NCBI GenBank assembly: GCA_951213105.1
Contig: OX578137.1
Location: 74,933,104-74,997,103, forward strand
Source of the DNA: Amaurobius ferox
Taxonomy: Eukaryota; Arthropoda; Arachnida; Araneae; Amaurobiidae
Direction: 5' to 3'
DNA length: 64,000 nt
Shown here: positions 14,101 through 29,300 of the stretch, piece after piece
How the letters are laid out: each line of letters opens with the position of its first letter
Position numbering within the stretch: position 1 is the stretch's first letter
Position numbers and translations under genes: made by a program
The notes under the pieces: model-generated
What the model saw: the letters and a program-made list of their open reading frames with translations, nothing else
Told to the model about the DNA's origin: nothing
Database searches by the model: none

Positions 14101-17100
14101 TCTATGGGAATTAATAGATCATTAATTTAAAAAATTTTACACATAGAGCAAAAAGAAAATGGAAACTTCTGTACTTATGTTTGGAGTAAAATTACTCCAA
14201 AATTACAAAAAAATTATCAAAATTATGCTAGTTAATATAGGTCATTAAACAGGGTTCATACGCCTTCTGGAAATCCTTGAAAACTCCTGGATTTAAGATT
14301 TTTCTTATAAGAGCCCTTGAAAACTCCTTATTTTATTCGTTTCGGCTCTAAACTCCTGGAAATCGAAAAATACTTCTTGAAAATCGACATCGCTATCTTT
14401 TATTTCATAATATAATCGATAGGTGGCGCCACCAAACCAACGATGCTGCACAAATACTAATGCTGGAAATGCAGAGATGCCAATCATTACGGATTTTTCG
14501 TAATTATGGACTGCGGAAAAGACCCATAAAATTACGGAAAATTCCTATTTTTTTTCCATCCATCCTATAATTATTGCACCTTAAATTGAAAAAACCTTGC
14601 TTATTTCTATATGTTGGTTTATTATTCATGTAAATATTTTAATTATTTTGGCACATTTAGTATGATTGCGCAATTCAATGAATTCTCATGTAGTCCTGGG
14701 CGTCCACAAGTATCCTTTTCCATCTATCCCTAATTTCTTCATATTAGTCATTAGATGAACTGAGCTAGCCTATTTTCACATTTTGATTAATTATAATGGC
14801 TAATTTTTTAATTATTTTCTTATAAATAGAGGGATTGCGTAATTCCTGTAGTATCGCGTACATTGCTGAGCATTGACTAGTATCTTTTTCCATCCATCTC
14901 CATCCTGTAATTATTGCACATTAAATTAACAAAACTTGTTTATCTTTATGTTTTGGTTTATTATTATTCTTAATTTTATAATTATTTTGACATATTCAGT
15001 ACGATTGCGCAATTCAGGGAATTCTCGTGTAGTCCTGTGAGTCCACAAGTATCCTTTTCTATCCATCTCCATCCTCTATACATTAATCACTAGATTGACA
15101 AAACTAGCCTATTTTCACATTTTGGTTATTTGTTAAGGTTAATTTTTTAATTATTACTTTTGATTTTTTATTTATTTACAGAAATAGTGTGATTGCACAA
15201 TTCAATTTGCCCAGAAGAATTTAATATTATCTGATGATGAAAGCAATATTATTTGTTCCCCATAATAATGTTTCAAAATGTAGATTCTGTATTGTTGTTA
15301 GAAAATATGGGGCTGATTTTAAGCTAAATTTAAGTGCATACACATTACATTTTTTTATTACTTAGAAAAATAAAAACCATGTCAAATGTTCTTTATTTTT
15401 CATGTTTTAGGATGAAATTATTAAAAGTCTGAGCTACAGCAGGCTAAAAATAAATAAATAAACAAATACATTTAAGCTAAGCATGTTCTGTTTCCTACTT
15501 ATTTTTTAGTTTAAGCTAAGCATGTTCTATTAAGGATTTTAGAATTTCTTTTTTGTTTAGTAATGAAGACTAACATATTCATATTTTGTTTGTTTAGTTT
15601 AAAAATTTGAACATTTCATATAAAAAATTTTTAAATGTATGATCAAATATTTTTCTGATTATCATTGCAAGCAATTTTTTTTATCAGAAATCGCACCACT
15701 CTAGTCATTACTGAATGAAAATTTCCTGTCTAGATTACTGAAACTGTAAGCAGCCATTATTCATATAAATCTTGTGAAAATACAAAGCAGCAATATTCAG
15801 CAGCAGTACAAACCAAATGTGAGCAGAGGCATTGCTGAAGAAGGATGATTTGTAGGTCATACCCCCCCCCCTCCTCCCCAAGAACCCATTGAGTTTCAAA
15901 AAAATTATGTATGAAGAAATGAAAAACAAAATATTTGGTTACCAACCATACCAGCTAAGTTGATGTTGGATTCATTTAAAAAATTATTAAAAAACATGGT
16001 TAAGAAAAAATTTGTTAATGGACCCCGTTCCAGCAATGATATTTAATAAATTATGGAGTGCAAATTGGCAAACGTTTCCTTTATTGGTGTATTGTAATTC
16101 AAGACAAATTTTTGTATGGCTAGAGTGGTGTAGTTGGTATAAGCTACATGGCTGAAAGAGAAAAATCTGTAAAATCTTGGTTTCGCTTCTACTTTTAATG
16201 TGTAGAAAAACTCCTGGAAAAATGCTTGAACCCTCCTGGAAAACTCCTGGAAATGGGTTCTTGCAAAAGAGTATGAACCCTGATTAAAACAAAAAGAGGC
16301 CCAACTGATCATTAGACAGAAACTTTTAACTGTATGGTAATATTCTGTGAGACATTATACATAGCCATACAGAAACTCTTTTATCCTAATACTTTACTCA
16401 TTTTAAATTTATTTACATATTGTAATTATTTTGGTTTAAACAGTGTAAACTACTATTATGCCCTTTTAAATTTATTATTTAATTTTTATGTTACTGAAAT
16501 TTATTTTGTTGAAATATTGTACTCTTTATTGCATGTAGTTAGAGCATGAGAAGACTTTATTTACCCACTGTATACATTAATATGTTATATATACAGTATT
16601 ACGAGAATATCAAATCAGTAGGTTTCATTTGGCCCTTGGATGATTCCACGTGACTTCTGGAACATTATCAGTTAATGAATTACATGTAACTCCCTAATAA
16701 TTCCTGTAAAGGTTTTTAATAAATTTCCTGAAAAATATATGTTTAACTCACTTTTGAATGTTTACAATGAAAAATAAAGGGAACAAACACTTCTTGGATT
16801 GTAAGAGAGAAAACTGTACAGCACAAATGTTATTTCAGATTACCCAATTTAAGGCTTTTCATTTTCTTACAAGACAAAACAGTTGTGTGATTACTCATGA
16901 ATGAAATTTAGCCATGTTAGCACAAAGCAACTTTTGGACACCTATTAATTCTAGATCTCGAAAATTTTATATCTTTTAGGAGTTTCAAAATCTACACTAT
17001 TGAAATGTATCCTAACATCTGTATCTTGTTCATAGATTTAAAATGTAAATACTAAAACCACTCCTGACAAAAACCTGCTGTACTATGTGAATACAGGCAC

Positions 17101-20100
17101 TGTATCTTCTCCTTGGAAGCCAGTTCTCCCTCCTTCCTCCTTAGCTGTGTGACTATGACTTATGGCTTATATATGTGGGTGGCTCAAAGAGAGCCTAGTA
17201 CAGCCACCATAGGTCTATTGTACTGTCCCCAAAGGATGAAGCACTCTCTAAGAAAAGAGACCTGTAGCCGAGGCAAAGATCAGTAGGCACTTGACAGGAA
17301 TATCCTGCAACTCCCAGCGCTCGATCACATGTCGACCCAAATACTAGAACGTATATGGGCAGAAAATGCTTCACATTCATAGAATATGTGTGTGGCAGTT
17401 TCTTCGCTGTACTTACAGCCTCTACAGATTGGATCCTTAGTGACACTCATAATGCTTAGTTGTCTTTTAAGGGTGCAGTGTCCAGTAAGGAACCCAACAG
17501 CCCTTCTAATGCCAGTTTTATTGAGCTTGAATAGCTTCCTATGACGCACACTAGGGCACTTACAGTTCAGTTCTTTTGCCTGCCTTTGGCCCTTGATGTC
17601 GTGCCAGTCTTTGCACTGCAACTTCCTAAAAATGCCGTAAATAGTTCTGATCAGTTCATCGTAGACACCCAAAACTGGCTCTGTACCAACAAAGGATGTG
17701 CTCGAACCTCTTCTAGCCAACTCACCAGCCAATTTATTACCTGAAATGCCTGAATGTCCAGACACCCAATAAAGTGTTACTTGAATGTTGCTGACAATAT
17801 TACAATTTGCAGTATAGCACTCCCAGACAAGAGAAGAGGTCATAGTAGACTTCCCTAGAGACATAAGAGCAGCCTGGCTATCAGAGCAGATATAGATGTG
17901 GTTACTTCTGTAATTTCTAGCAGAGCAAATTTGACAACACATTAGAATAGCAAAGACCTCAGCGTAAAAGACACCATCAGCTGCCAAGTGGGTAAAACAG
18001 TTTTGTATCATCATCTGGACAGCATACTCCAGCACCAGTGCTAATACCTAACTTGGAGCCATCAGTGTACCATACAATGCACTTCTTCTTGTTGTAGGTA
18101 GGAGTCTTCCTCCAGTCATCCCATAAAGGAACCTGAATCCCATAAGCCCCCCCAAAGGCATACCTGACAAAATGCCATCCGAGGGCATATAAAAATATGG
18201 ATGATTCATAACATTAATATTTAGATTACTCCAAGACAAATATTTTGAATAACCTTTCTAGTGGCCCAAATATTTTAGTCTTTTCAGGCTTATGAGAGCC
18301 TGCATAGCCTGGCTGCATCCTCTTTACATGCATTGCTGCCTCAATATGCATGTAAAGAGGATGCAGTCCGAACAAAAGTTCAAGAGTTACAGTGAGAGTA
18401 GCTTGCACTCAGAAATTGCAATACAAACCATCCTTTGGAGCCTAATTAAATCTAACGTGGCAGTTTCACACCTGACTCTAGACCACCAGATAATAGAGCT
18501 GTAGGTAATGATGGGACAGATCAGCATAGAATAAATCCAATGGATAGTTCTGGGATTCAATCCCCAGGTTCTTCCAATAACACTTCTGCATGACCAGAAA
18601 ATTCTTTTGGCTTTAGTCACACAGTAATCAAAGTGTCTCTTCCAATTAAGACCCATATCAAAATAAATTCCTAAGAATTTTACTTCTTTAGAACAGATAA
18701 GCTTCTAACTAAAGAAACAAATGTCTCTAAGGTTGAGAATGCATTTTCTGGTAAACGCAACCATGGCTGTCTTCTGCTGATTAACAGAGAGCATTATTGC
18801 ACCATGTCTCAATACTCCAAAGGGCACCGGATATAATGTCAGAGACAGTATTACCAAACTTGCCTCTAGCAACAATTACAACATCAGCAGCATATCCAAT
18901 GCAGGATAAGCCAGGACTAATTATGTTCTCCAAAAGAGAGTCCACAACTAGACACCATAAAATAGGTGAAAGAACACCCCACCTGCAGACAACCTGCAAG
19001 AGCATGAACCATCATGTTATCACCAAGTAAAGAGGCTCAGATGTACCTGGTAGATAACAGTAGCTGTGTGACTAGATATGACACTTATATATAAAAATTT
19101 CTGCCTTTAAAATATTTTTGAAGGATTTGGAATCAAATAAATGAACTAAAATCTAAAATAAAGTTAAAATCATTTTAATTTAGTTGTTTCTATAAATTTT
19201 CAATTTCCATAAGTTTTCAATTTCTATTAAATCACTTTATTTACTTGAATAATTAATTAGATTTATTTTATCTTAAGGAAAAGTTCACCAAAAGTTCCTT
19301 CATTATCTATTCCTTACCCAACTTTCTTTTTGTGATTGCTATGTTATATTCATTCGTCCATCTAGTAATGAAAAGAGTTTTTCCCTTTTTTTCAGGTTGC
19401 CAATCATTTTTAGAAAAGGTCTTGTACCATGTAATTCATCATCAGCAGCCACCAGAAGTTCTTTTCACTGTTTTTCAAAAGTATAAAACTAGTATAAGTA
19501 GCAGCCTGTATGAGTATTCTGAATTGCTGTGTCCCAGTAGATTTGTCAAAATGGTAAATTTTTTAATTGAAACATATTACTATTAGAGAGTAACCCGTGA
19601 AAAATCACAGGAAGATTTTTATTCAATGAAGTTAATAAAAGTAAAGGATCTTTAAGTTTGATTTCAAAGATATTTTGAAATAGAATATTTTTAGTATACA
19701 TTTTATATTGTATTATTTAACTTAGTAAAATGATTCAAAATTATTTCATTAATCAGTTTTGATAGTTTCTTACTCAAGTGACCGGAGAATAATGACAAAG
19801 CACCAAGTGTCGGTTAGGCCTAACTATATGGTTATGGAAAATCTTTGGTGAATGCATGGAACTTTTGCTCTGGTTTACTATCTAATTAATCAGCTGAAAG
19901 CTATAAAATAAGAAAAAAGATATTGTGTATAAAGTGTTATTACAAAATAGGTATTTTAAAATAATATAATTTTTACTTTATTAAAAGTGAATAATGTAAA
20001 CAAACCCAAATTATCAACCATGTGAATATGCTTGTTACCATTCAGCAAAAAATAATAACTTGTGTAAATTACTCACACTCAAAATTATATTGTTTCATTT

Positions 20101-23100
20101 TAGTTTAGTTTGGCAATTTTGTTCTATTAAAAAATTATTTAAAACTTTTTTAAGTGATATGTTGGCTTTAAAACAGATAAATAATAAATTACAACATAAA
20201 ATACTTGATAGTGTGTGTACCATTGCCAAAATATTAAATAAAAATCTGTATGTGCATTTTTACAAATCAAATTTTTTTATCAAAATATTTGTAGATGTAA
20301 AAGTAATATTTTGAAAAATATAGAAAATTTATTTTAATAAATAGATAGGAATAATTTCAGTCCTTATTCACATAATGGGTGAGTGTGCATTTCAATGTAT
20401 TTTGCTTTTTCTGAGGTATTTTTAAACTTCCATAAAGATTATTTAAAGTTTCACCTAAATTACATAAACAGTATGTTAATGCATCCTTGTACAAACAGAC
20501 ATGTACTACAAGTGCAAAAGTCAAGTAATAAACCTTTTGCCTGCTCACTCAATACATTTGGATTTCCATTCATTTTTCTTTTATGTAAAATCCTCAAACT
20601 AGAATTTCTTACTAGTTCAATTATTTATTTGAAATATAAGAGGCATTTTATGCTACAGTCTTTTGATTTTGAAGTTAAAGATGATCCATTATATTTGAAT
20701 TTTATATTATAAATATTCATCTATTGAACATTATTATTAATGTTTAGATTACATTTCATTCTATTATTAAATGAAAGAAGAAGTGGATGTAACACTAATA
20801 GTAATCTTCCATGCATTTATATTTTTAGCTTGTATTCTTGTAATGTTTTCCCTTGGTCTTCAGTTTTCTGTTTTTCTGTGTCATATGATTGCCCACTGGA
20901 AAACGTGTTTCGCTGTATAAGTGCAGCATAAACGATTACAGTGCAACTTGATCAATATGATAAGCTAAGAGTTAATAAAGTCTCGTGTATTAGTAATTTC
21001 TCTTAAAACCTGTGAAAGGAATAAAAATCTTTAATCAAACATACATAACAAAAATGTTGGCTTTTTCACTAACTCATAATGCTTATCTTTTTATATTCAT
21101 GACTACAAATTTGAAAAGGATAAAAAAAATGGATTCAGTCTTTTGAAAGATTTTTTCTTTTGCATTCAGGTACTAAAGAACTAGAGCTATAGCACAGTGC
21201 CCTAACCAAAATTTATAAAGAACTAATTCAAAAAGTCATGAAATACATTTACAGTATGACTGGCCCCTTTTCCTTTTCTCCAGGAAACTTCCCTAGCATT
21301 TGAAATAGTCATTGCACAGATTATTCTGTGTGTCATTGGTTTCACAAATTCCTATAATTTGCCACCGTATAAAGGTATGTAAAAATGTTTATCGACAAAG
21401 CATACAAATTCTGGCCATTCCTCACTTATTGTTGCGAGCTTGTAATATTTTCTTACTGGTGTCTTGCCTTTTGTCTCTATCACAGACCAAACAGTGCCAT
21501 CGAAGTGTTTTCTCCAGAAAACGGTATGAGCATTCTTTCCCAGACATCACTGTATGGTTGCCAGAATTTCGAGTCTTAAGGAGGGTTTCCAAATTTGGCA
21601 ATTAATCGCCAATTTGGTGACTTCCTGAAACACCAAGAAATATCGCCAAATAATGATTATTTAACAAGATATTTAATAATTCTAGAAATTTCTACAAGGA
21701 GAGCCTATAAAAAGGAGTCATGATTCAGCGGGAGTTCTGTTGACAAATTGATAAAATACTAGCTGCAGTGAATTGTGACTTTTGTCAATGTTTTGACAAT
21801 GGTATGTTACACACCTCACATTTCAGCTTTTGCCCTACAAAAATTCACATTCAAGTAGACAGCCTTGTATTGGTTAAGATCCTTTGTAGCCTGTAAAATG
21901 TGATGATCCAGACCGTCCGACTCGTCCGAGGACATGAGCAGCTGTTTGGGTCCAGTAAAATGTGTTGAAGACCCAGACCGTCCGACTCGTCCAGAGGAAA
22001 TGTGTGAAACTCTTAATTCAGTTACATAATGAACCATATTTAATGTACAGATTACTCATTTTAACTGTACTCTTATTTTAGTCGTGTGCGGATTAGGTGA
22101 GTTCAACTGTATTTGTGAAATTATTAAATTGTAAATGCTTTTTGAAAGTCTTAAATGATCAAACTAATATATTTATTTGTTTACCACATTAGTTTCGTAT
22201 ATTTATTCAAAAATATTTTTCAACAGATGGAACAAGAAGATGTGCCTGTGTGTAAAAAAGACTTGGCTGATCATTTGAAAATGAAATTTCTAACTTTGCA
22301 CACTTTGCAGAATTCGCCTAAAGGATGCCATTGTGATATACAATGTGAACCTCAGCAATTAACTGACAATTACAAAGAAAAAATAATCTGGCAACTTTTG
22401 ACGTACATAGATTGGGAAACAACTTTACTTTTGGTAAATATTCATTTCATTCCTTACTATTTGTTGTGAGTGAATATTTTTTGCATAAATGTGATTATGA
22501 TGAAAAAATTTTAAATATTGCTTTCCTGTATAGTAAAATTTACTTCTTTCTGAATTATCATTGTACAGTGAAGAGTTAAGTTCAAAGTAATTGGATTTGG
22601 CTTATATAATAAATATTTTGAAACGCCCAATAGGATAAAAAAAACACTAAAACTTATTGAATTAATCACTGTATCATGAAAGTATTTTCTATTTAATTTA
22701 ATATTGCAGTACATTATTGTATAAGATGGTGTTTAAAAAAATGTATTGTGTAAACATATTTTTAAATTATTTTTAAGAGACAAGTATAATTTAAAAGTAA
22801 TATAAAAAGTCTCTCTATACGAAATTTTGATACTGCATTGAAAACAGGTGTTAATGTCTAGATTCATGATAAATTCAATTGTAGTGTACATAGGGCTCCA
22901 TCCAGTGGCTTTGAAAAAATTAAATTAATACATATTTTTTAAAACTCAAATATGAGATACCTGTCCTGAAACACAATTCGTATGGCAACTCACCTATCAG
23001 CCATCAGGCTGAAAATAACATTCACTACTGGTGCACCGGTGTGATACCTGTCTCAAAAGGGTTAAAGGAATGCTTTATATGAATTTGGGAGTTATAACAC

Positions 23101-23258
23101 TATCACTTATGATATTTTAGCTTGAAATCTGTATACACCAATCATAATCCATATCAAAGCACATATAAGTAACAAATCCAAAACAACAGGTTTAGAGTTA
23201 AAAAACTGGAAACAAACAATGCATGAGTAAATTGTTATTTATCTCCAGCTGAGACTAA

Positions 23259-23305
<47 letters not shown>

Positions 23306-26300
23306 ATTTAAACATACATATCAATTTTATATCTATTAAAGCAACAACACATAAAAAAAACCCTTAAATTAAAATATTTTTGATATTTTTCAGCAAGTAT
23401 TTTGGTCTTGATCTTTCATTTAAAAAGAAAACTGTCAGGAAAATATGTCAAAAATTTTAAGAAAATGCCAAGGACAGCTGTATGAAAGGAATTTGAATTT
23501 AAATGTTTTCTCATAATTTATTTTTAATAAATTTATGACAAATCTGCTGTCAAGATACTTCCAAGTAGATTTCACAAACATATTGTTTCTCAAAATTGCT
23601 TCAGAATTTAAATATATAACTTGTTATTTTCATATAATATTTATATTTATTTGTATTTTTATGTTTCCAGGAGGATAAAATAAAAAATACTGCATTGCTC
23701 AATTATTTACATCTGCTTGAAAGTTTGTTGAGTTCCTTTGGTTCATCTCAAGTTGCTTCTGTGGATGATGAAATCATGGAAGTCTGTGATGAAATCCCCA
23801 CTTCAAGCAAATCTGCGAAATTTAAAATGCTTCAAGATAGTTTAAGTCGGCCTGTTGTTTTAAAACTATTCCTGTGGACTGAAAAAGTTCCCAAATCCAA
23901 AAAGGACAATTTTCGAGATTTTGTAAATTGTGCTACAAAACTCGTTTTAAATTTAACTTCAGAAATAGTACTCTATGAAGAATTCCACAAAAGTTTGGGT
24001 GAATACAAAGATAAAGTTGTGAAATTCAATTCTTTTCTATTCCAAACTGTGAATTTGCATAAAAATGCAGTTATGCATGAAAGTTCAGATATTTGCAACA
24101 TTATTGGTAATTTTTCAGCATTATTATCAGCAAATGATATTGCCTATTTGTTGGAAGATATGTTAAATTCAGAAGTTGACGGCGAAAATGCTGAGCTGTA
24201 TATTTCCATATTATTATTGATTTTCAAAGTGTATATTGAAACAAAAGATGTCATTCTTTTATCTCCAAGAGCTATTAATTCAGCATTTGTTATATATGTT
24301 AATATGCCCAAAAGGCACAAAAAGATCCTGAGAACTTATATCGTGCAAGTGTTTGAAAAGCATCCTATTTTAGCATCTGCAGTAGAAGCTGGTAAGTATT
24401 TTAAATTTATTTCTGTAACATATTTACCCCTTGATCAATGCAAGATGAGGATCCTAACTTTATTTTTAAAATATCCATTGTTTGTCTCTTACTCAAGTTT
24501 GTCATGTGATAATATTCCATGGTGTTTAGGTCTATTTGTATTGCAATCAGTATAAGAACCAAAATCTAATCAGCTACAAGGTATCGTATAAGTGACTTAC
24601 GTACTAAATTTCATGAACATTCATAAGACAGTGCACAGACAAATGCACATAGATGTCATGCTGAAAAAAACATTTGTATTATAGAGAGCTCGAAATGTGT
24701 AAATTCTAATACTTTCTTATACATTACCATGTAATGTAGAAAATGTAAAAATGTATCTTTTATGAACTTTTATTCACAGTTATTCTTTTCAAAACGTAAA
24801 ATTCTGTAATATTTTTATTACTTTGGCAGCAGGTCAGTAAGTTGATGCATTCTTCTGACTTGAGTTAATTTATGCTACTTTATTCCACTATGTCCATAGC
24901 ATAGTTCTAATAGTCATTTTTCCACATGCACTATGCTACCTTCTATTGTTCAAAAAGTTATCACCTTAGGAAATAACCACTACCTTAGCAACTCCATTTT
25001 GCCTTTGGTGTAAAATAATACTCACTGTACCTCTTTCCTATATGTGCCATGTCAAAAGAGGCACCACTGTGCCTCTATATCAATACGGTGCCTAGTGCGG
25101 AAGCACCATTCACACTACCCTTGCTACAATAGTACTGGAATGATGCTATGAAAGTATTAAATTTATGTAATTAGTGTTCTAATCATATGAATTATAATTT
25201 TTCCTTTATCTAGTTCTAGATTTTCACATAATGTATCTACATATTTACACTACAAATTTCATAGTAATGCATGCATTTGTTGAGTTATCATGTCCATATC
25301 TCATACACACCAACCGACATCTGTCTACAAGTATTCAAAATAAGCATTTTTTACAGCAAAATCTCTAATTTGAAAATTTTGGGAAGCAAAACTCTCATTA
25401 TATAGTAATAGGAGAAAGAAAAAATAATGGTTGAAATATCTTTATTTATTTATTAATATTTTTTAAGCATCTGAACATTATGTGATATCCTTCACTAATG
25501 TGTTTTCACTATTGTTAATAAATGGTAGTACCATTGATTGCATGCTTGATGTTTGTTGTTTTCTTGTGGAGCTAAATAGTAGAAAAAATCAATTTATTGA
25601 TTGGATTGATCTGCTTACTGTGAGAGTAGATTACTTACTGTAAGTTAATCTAACCTGTTGTCATTTGTTTTCAGTTAGTATGCATCTATTGCAATACTAT
25701 GCAATATATTGCATTGTTTAAATATCTAAAAAGATTTGCTCCCAAAATACAATAAAAATAAGAATATTTTAGCCTTTAATTTTCAAAACTTTCATTGGGT
25801 GCCTCAATAAAGGTTCTATTAACATTTTTTAAGTACTGAAATATATTTCCATGTAAAACTTTTGGATTGCTTCTTTTGTAAGTCTCCTAGATTATAAAAT
25901 CCTTGCTTTAAGGAGCTTTGTGCTCACCCCTTTACCATGCTGACGGGCACAATGACTTTAACATCATGGTCCACAGGTGGTAATGGATGATAAGTTGATC
26001 ACTTTCTTATATTTAGAAATGTGGGTATGGGTGGAAATTTCGAAATGAAAAATTTTTCACATCAAAAAATTTTCCGTAAAATTTTGAAATTCTTCGCATT
26101 GTTATATTTTAAATGAAATAATGTGCCCAATGATTTTTAAAAGTTTTTATTCTTATATTGCAGCCATAGTTATGCAAATATTACATAATAGGGCTTTAAA
26201 AAAACGTTTAAATTTAGAAATATGTAAAACATTTTATGCATGAGCATTTTTTATACCTGTATACTACAATTAATAGCTATAATTTGATATTTTTATTAAG

Positions 26301-29300
26301 TACATGTGCTTTTGAAAAAATATAAAAAATTCATTATATGGAGATAAAAATGTTTTTCTTAATCATCACAATTTTAAAACATTGCAGAAAAAGAATGTCC
26401 ATTAAATGAAAAATAAATTAAATTTACAAAGCATATTCAAGGTCATAAATAATTTACTGTTTAATATAGGTATAAAGAATAAATTATTAAATATAAGTAA
26501 AAATTTAAAACTGCTTATATTTTAAAAATAATTTTTTTGTATATTAAAAAAAGAAAACCTGCTAATAATGGAAAGGAAAATTTTTCTACCGCTTCCTTAA
26601 ATGTCAAAATAATAATTAATAATACTATAAATAAGTAAGAATTACTCAATATATTATATTTTAAAATATGCTTGAATAAAATGTGTACAATTAAACCTGT
26701 TTTTAAAAAACGTAATATATATATATATAATTAATATTGAAAATTGTTTAAAAAACAATACCTGCTAATAATGCTAAAAGACAATTTGGTGAATGATGAA
26801 TTAGACTTATATTTAGCACTAAAACATTTTCTATCAGTAGAAACACTTGTGAAAACATCCTACATTTTTAATATGAAAATTTCACAATTTAACACTAAAA
26901 TAAGCTTTTTAAAACTTTACCTGCTTTTTACTGAGAATGAGTAAAATATATCTTGTACTCTTCTGTTTCTCGTCCATCTTTTCTTCAAAATTAAAAAAGA
27001 AAATACTGCCCTCCACATTTTTCATCAAGATTACAAAACTAAATGATCAGAAACTTCTTGTAAAACTACTTGCTTTATAAAGTTTGGAAAAATTATTACT
27101 TTTTACAAACACTTACATTACTTTTTACAAACTTTGTATATTGCTTTTTTAAATTAATTAAAAGGAAGATAAAAAGTCTGGAAAAACATTGTCAGACCCA
27201 TATTTCCACATAACATGGCTAAAAAAGTTTAAATTTAGAAATATATATATAATTATATGCATAGAAATTTCTTATATCTGTATACTGCAGCCAGCAGGTA
27301 CAATTTAATAAAGATATAAAATAATTCTATTTTGCCTGTAACAAGATTTTTTTTTCCTAAATCACACTATTGCACAAAAGGAATAGCATGAAAATAATTT
27401 AATATTGTTAAATCTATTCAGATTCATAAATAATTGATTGCTCATTATAAGTATGAAATGTAAATTGTTAAATATAATGTTATAAACAAAAAAGTTGCTT
27501 ATTATTAAATATTATATTGTTTTAGATACCTACTGACAATTGAAAGGAAAACCTTTCTCTTTCTACCACTTAAAAAAAATTATACCCAGTTTATGTACAA
27601 AAAATAAATGTTTAATATATAAAAAGCACTATAAGGCAAAAAATAAATTTTTAAAATTGCTTATAATTAAATCCTTTTCAAAATAGATTATGCATAATAT
27701 TAAAATTTGTTTATCTGCTTCTGCTTGTAACTGAATGGACAAGTATCGTGAGATAGACAATTTACTGTGATGATTTAAGCATATAGCCATTTTCTTCAGC
27801 AAAACTTGAAAAAACATTCCATATTTTTATACATTTTATAGAACTTAACACTAAAAGAATAGGCCTGTCAAAACTTTACCTACTTTTTCTTGAGAATGAG
27901 TAAAATGTTATTTGTACCCTTTTGATTCTCTCTCGTCTATTTTTATTTATTTATTTATTTATTTTTTCAAAATAATGTACATACCCCCCCCTCCCACACA
28001 TACACACACTTTTTCTCCTCAAAATTAGAAAACTCAATGATCAAACACTTCTTGTAAAGCAACTTGCTTTTTAAACAAAAACAGTTTGGAAAGGGTATTT
28101 CATTCTATTTTCAAATTAATTAAAAAGAAAAAAAGAAGTGGAAAATTATAGGGCAGAAGTCATTTCCCTGTATTCTTAAGTGCTTAGAATTTTATTAATG
28201 GTGCTGAGACTAAAAACATCTGTAGGTTGAATCTAATATAACTAAATTGAGTCTTTCTATATGCGTAGTGAACTGTATGTCAATAAAAGAGTACTGCAAT
28301 ACTTATCCATACCTTTATTACAATACTATCAAAATGAAATGACAACAATGAGCCATTTTCTCGTGTCTCCTAACGCTGCAAGTTTTATTCCAACTCTACA
28401 AAATTTACTTTAAAAACTGGCAACCCGCTGCTTGGCACTCGCTAAACAAGAACACTTGGAGTCTTTTAAATACATACTTCACGGGCTCCAACAACATCCT
28501 CTACTATTTTCTGGATTTGAAGTTACAATATTACTACCATAAAAAATCTACAATCCTTGCTTTAATGAGTTTTGTGCTCACTGATCATCTCATCGCTTAA
28601 ATTGATCACCTTCTTATTCATATCTTTATCTGTTAATGAAATATTTCTAATGTTTCATTTCAATTCCAGATTCATGCCATATGTTGCTGAAACAAGTTTC
28701 GAATAAAAATTTTTATCTTTTGGGTTCCTTAATTGATTACAGTGATCATCTGAGGAAAATCATTCAGTTGGCAATTCTTGAAAACCTGGAAGCACTGAGA
28801 GAAAGTCCTGATTTTATTTTCCTGGTTTCAAAATGTATTCTAAACTCATCCATTAATGAAGCCGAGGATGAACATTTTCAGAACACAATTTCTTCACTAT
28901 TTTGGGAAGCAGTCACAAGTTATATTCTGATTGACGTCACATCTTCTGACATGTTGCTTGAAAGTTGTGGAGCTGGTAAAGCTATTCAAGTTATTTTTCA
29001 AAGAAATGTACTAGGTAAGTTTACTTATGAGATAAAAAATAATTATTTTTAAAGCAATTTTGCTATATGATTTTCTAAGTCTAAAATTATTAAAATAATA
29101 ATATGACCAGTTAAAAATATCATGGCAAAGTGTTATACCATTGAACCTTGTTAGCACCATAGCTGTGGAGTCAGTATATCAAACTTTCAACCTCAACTCC
29201 AACACCGACTTCTTTGTAAATAGCAAATATATTAGTTAGTAATATTTTCAGGATCTTCGATTACAGTCTATTTACTAAAACGTCTAGTATACTCAAAAAA

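Larger units (their letters stand above)
17156..19060 (-). mobile_element. 5'-truncated non-LTR retrotransposon (RNase H-bearing, I/R1/Jockey-like)
   Basis: The minus strand carries RT and RNase H remains in the order expected of an RNase H-bearing LINE. The whole is flanked by the 14-mer TAGCTGTGTGACTA at 17142-17155 and 19061-19074, a likely target duplication. The RT starts in the middle (motif GVLSPILWCLVVDSLL), so the copy is truncated at its 5' end. Catalytic residues are lost (see the two subfeatures). Confidence 0.8.

Noticed and set aside
20060..20931. Cluster of open frames of 63-109 codons in intron 5
   Set aside because: The frames overlap on both strands, are dominated by Phe, Leu, Ile, Lys and Asn from AT-rich DNA, and match no family.
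21816..22037. Possible hammerhead-type ribozyme in the CGTCCGACTCGTCC repeat
   Set aside because: GGACGAGTC on the minus strand recalls part of a ribozyme stem, but the required CTGATGA and GAAA core boxes are absent.
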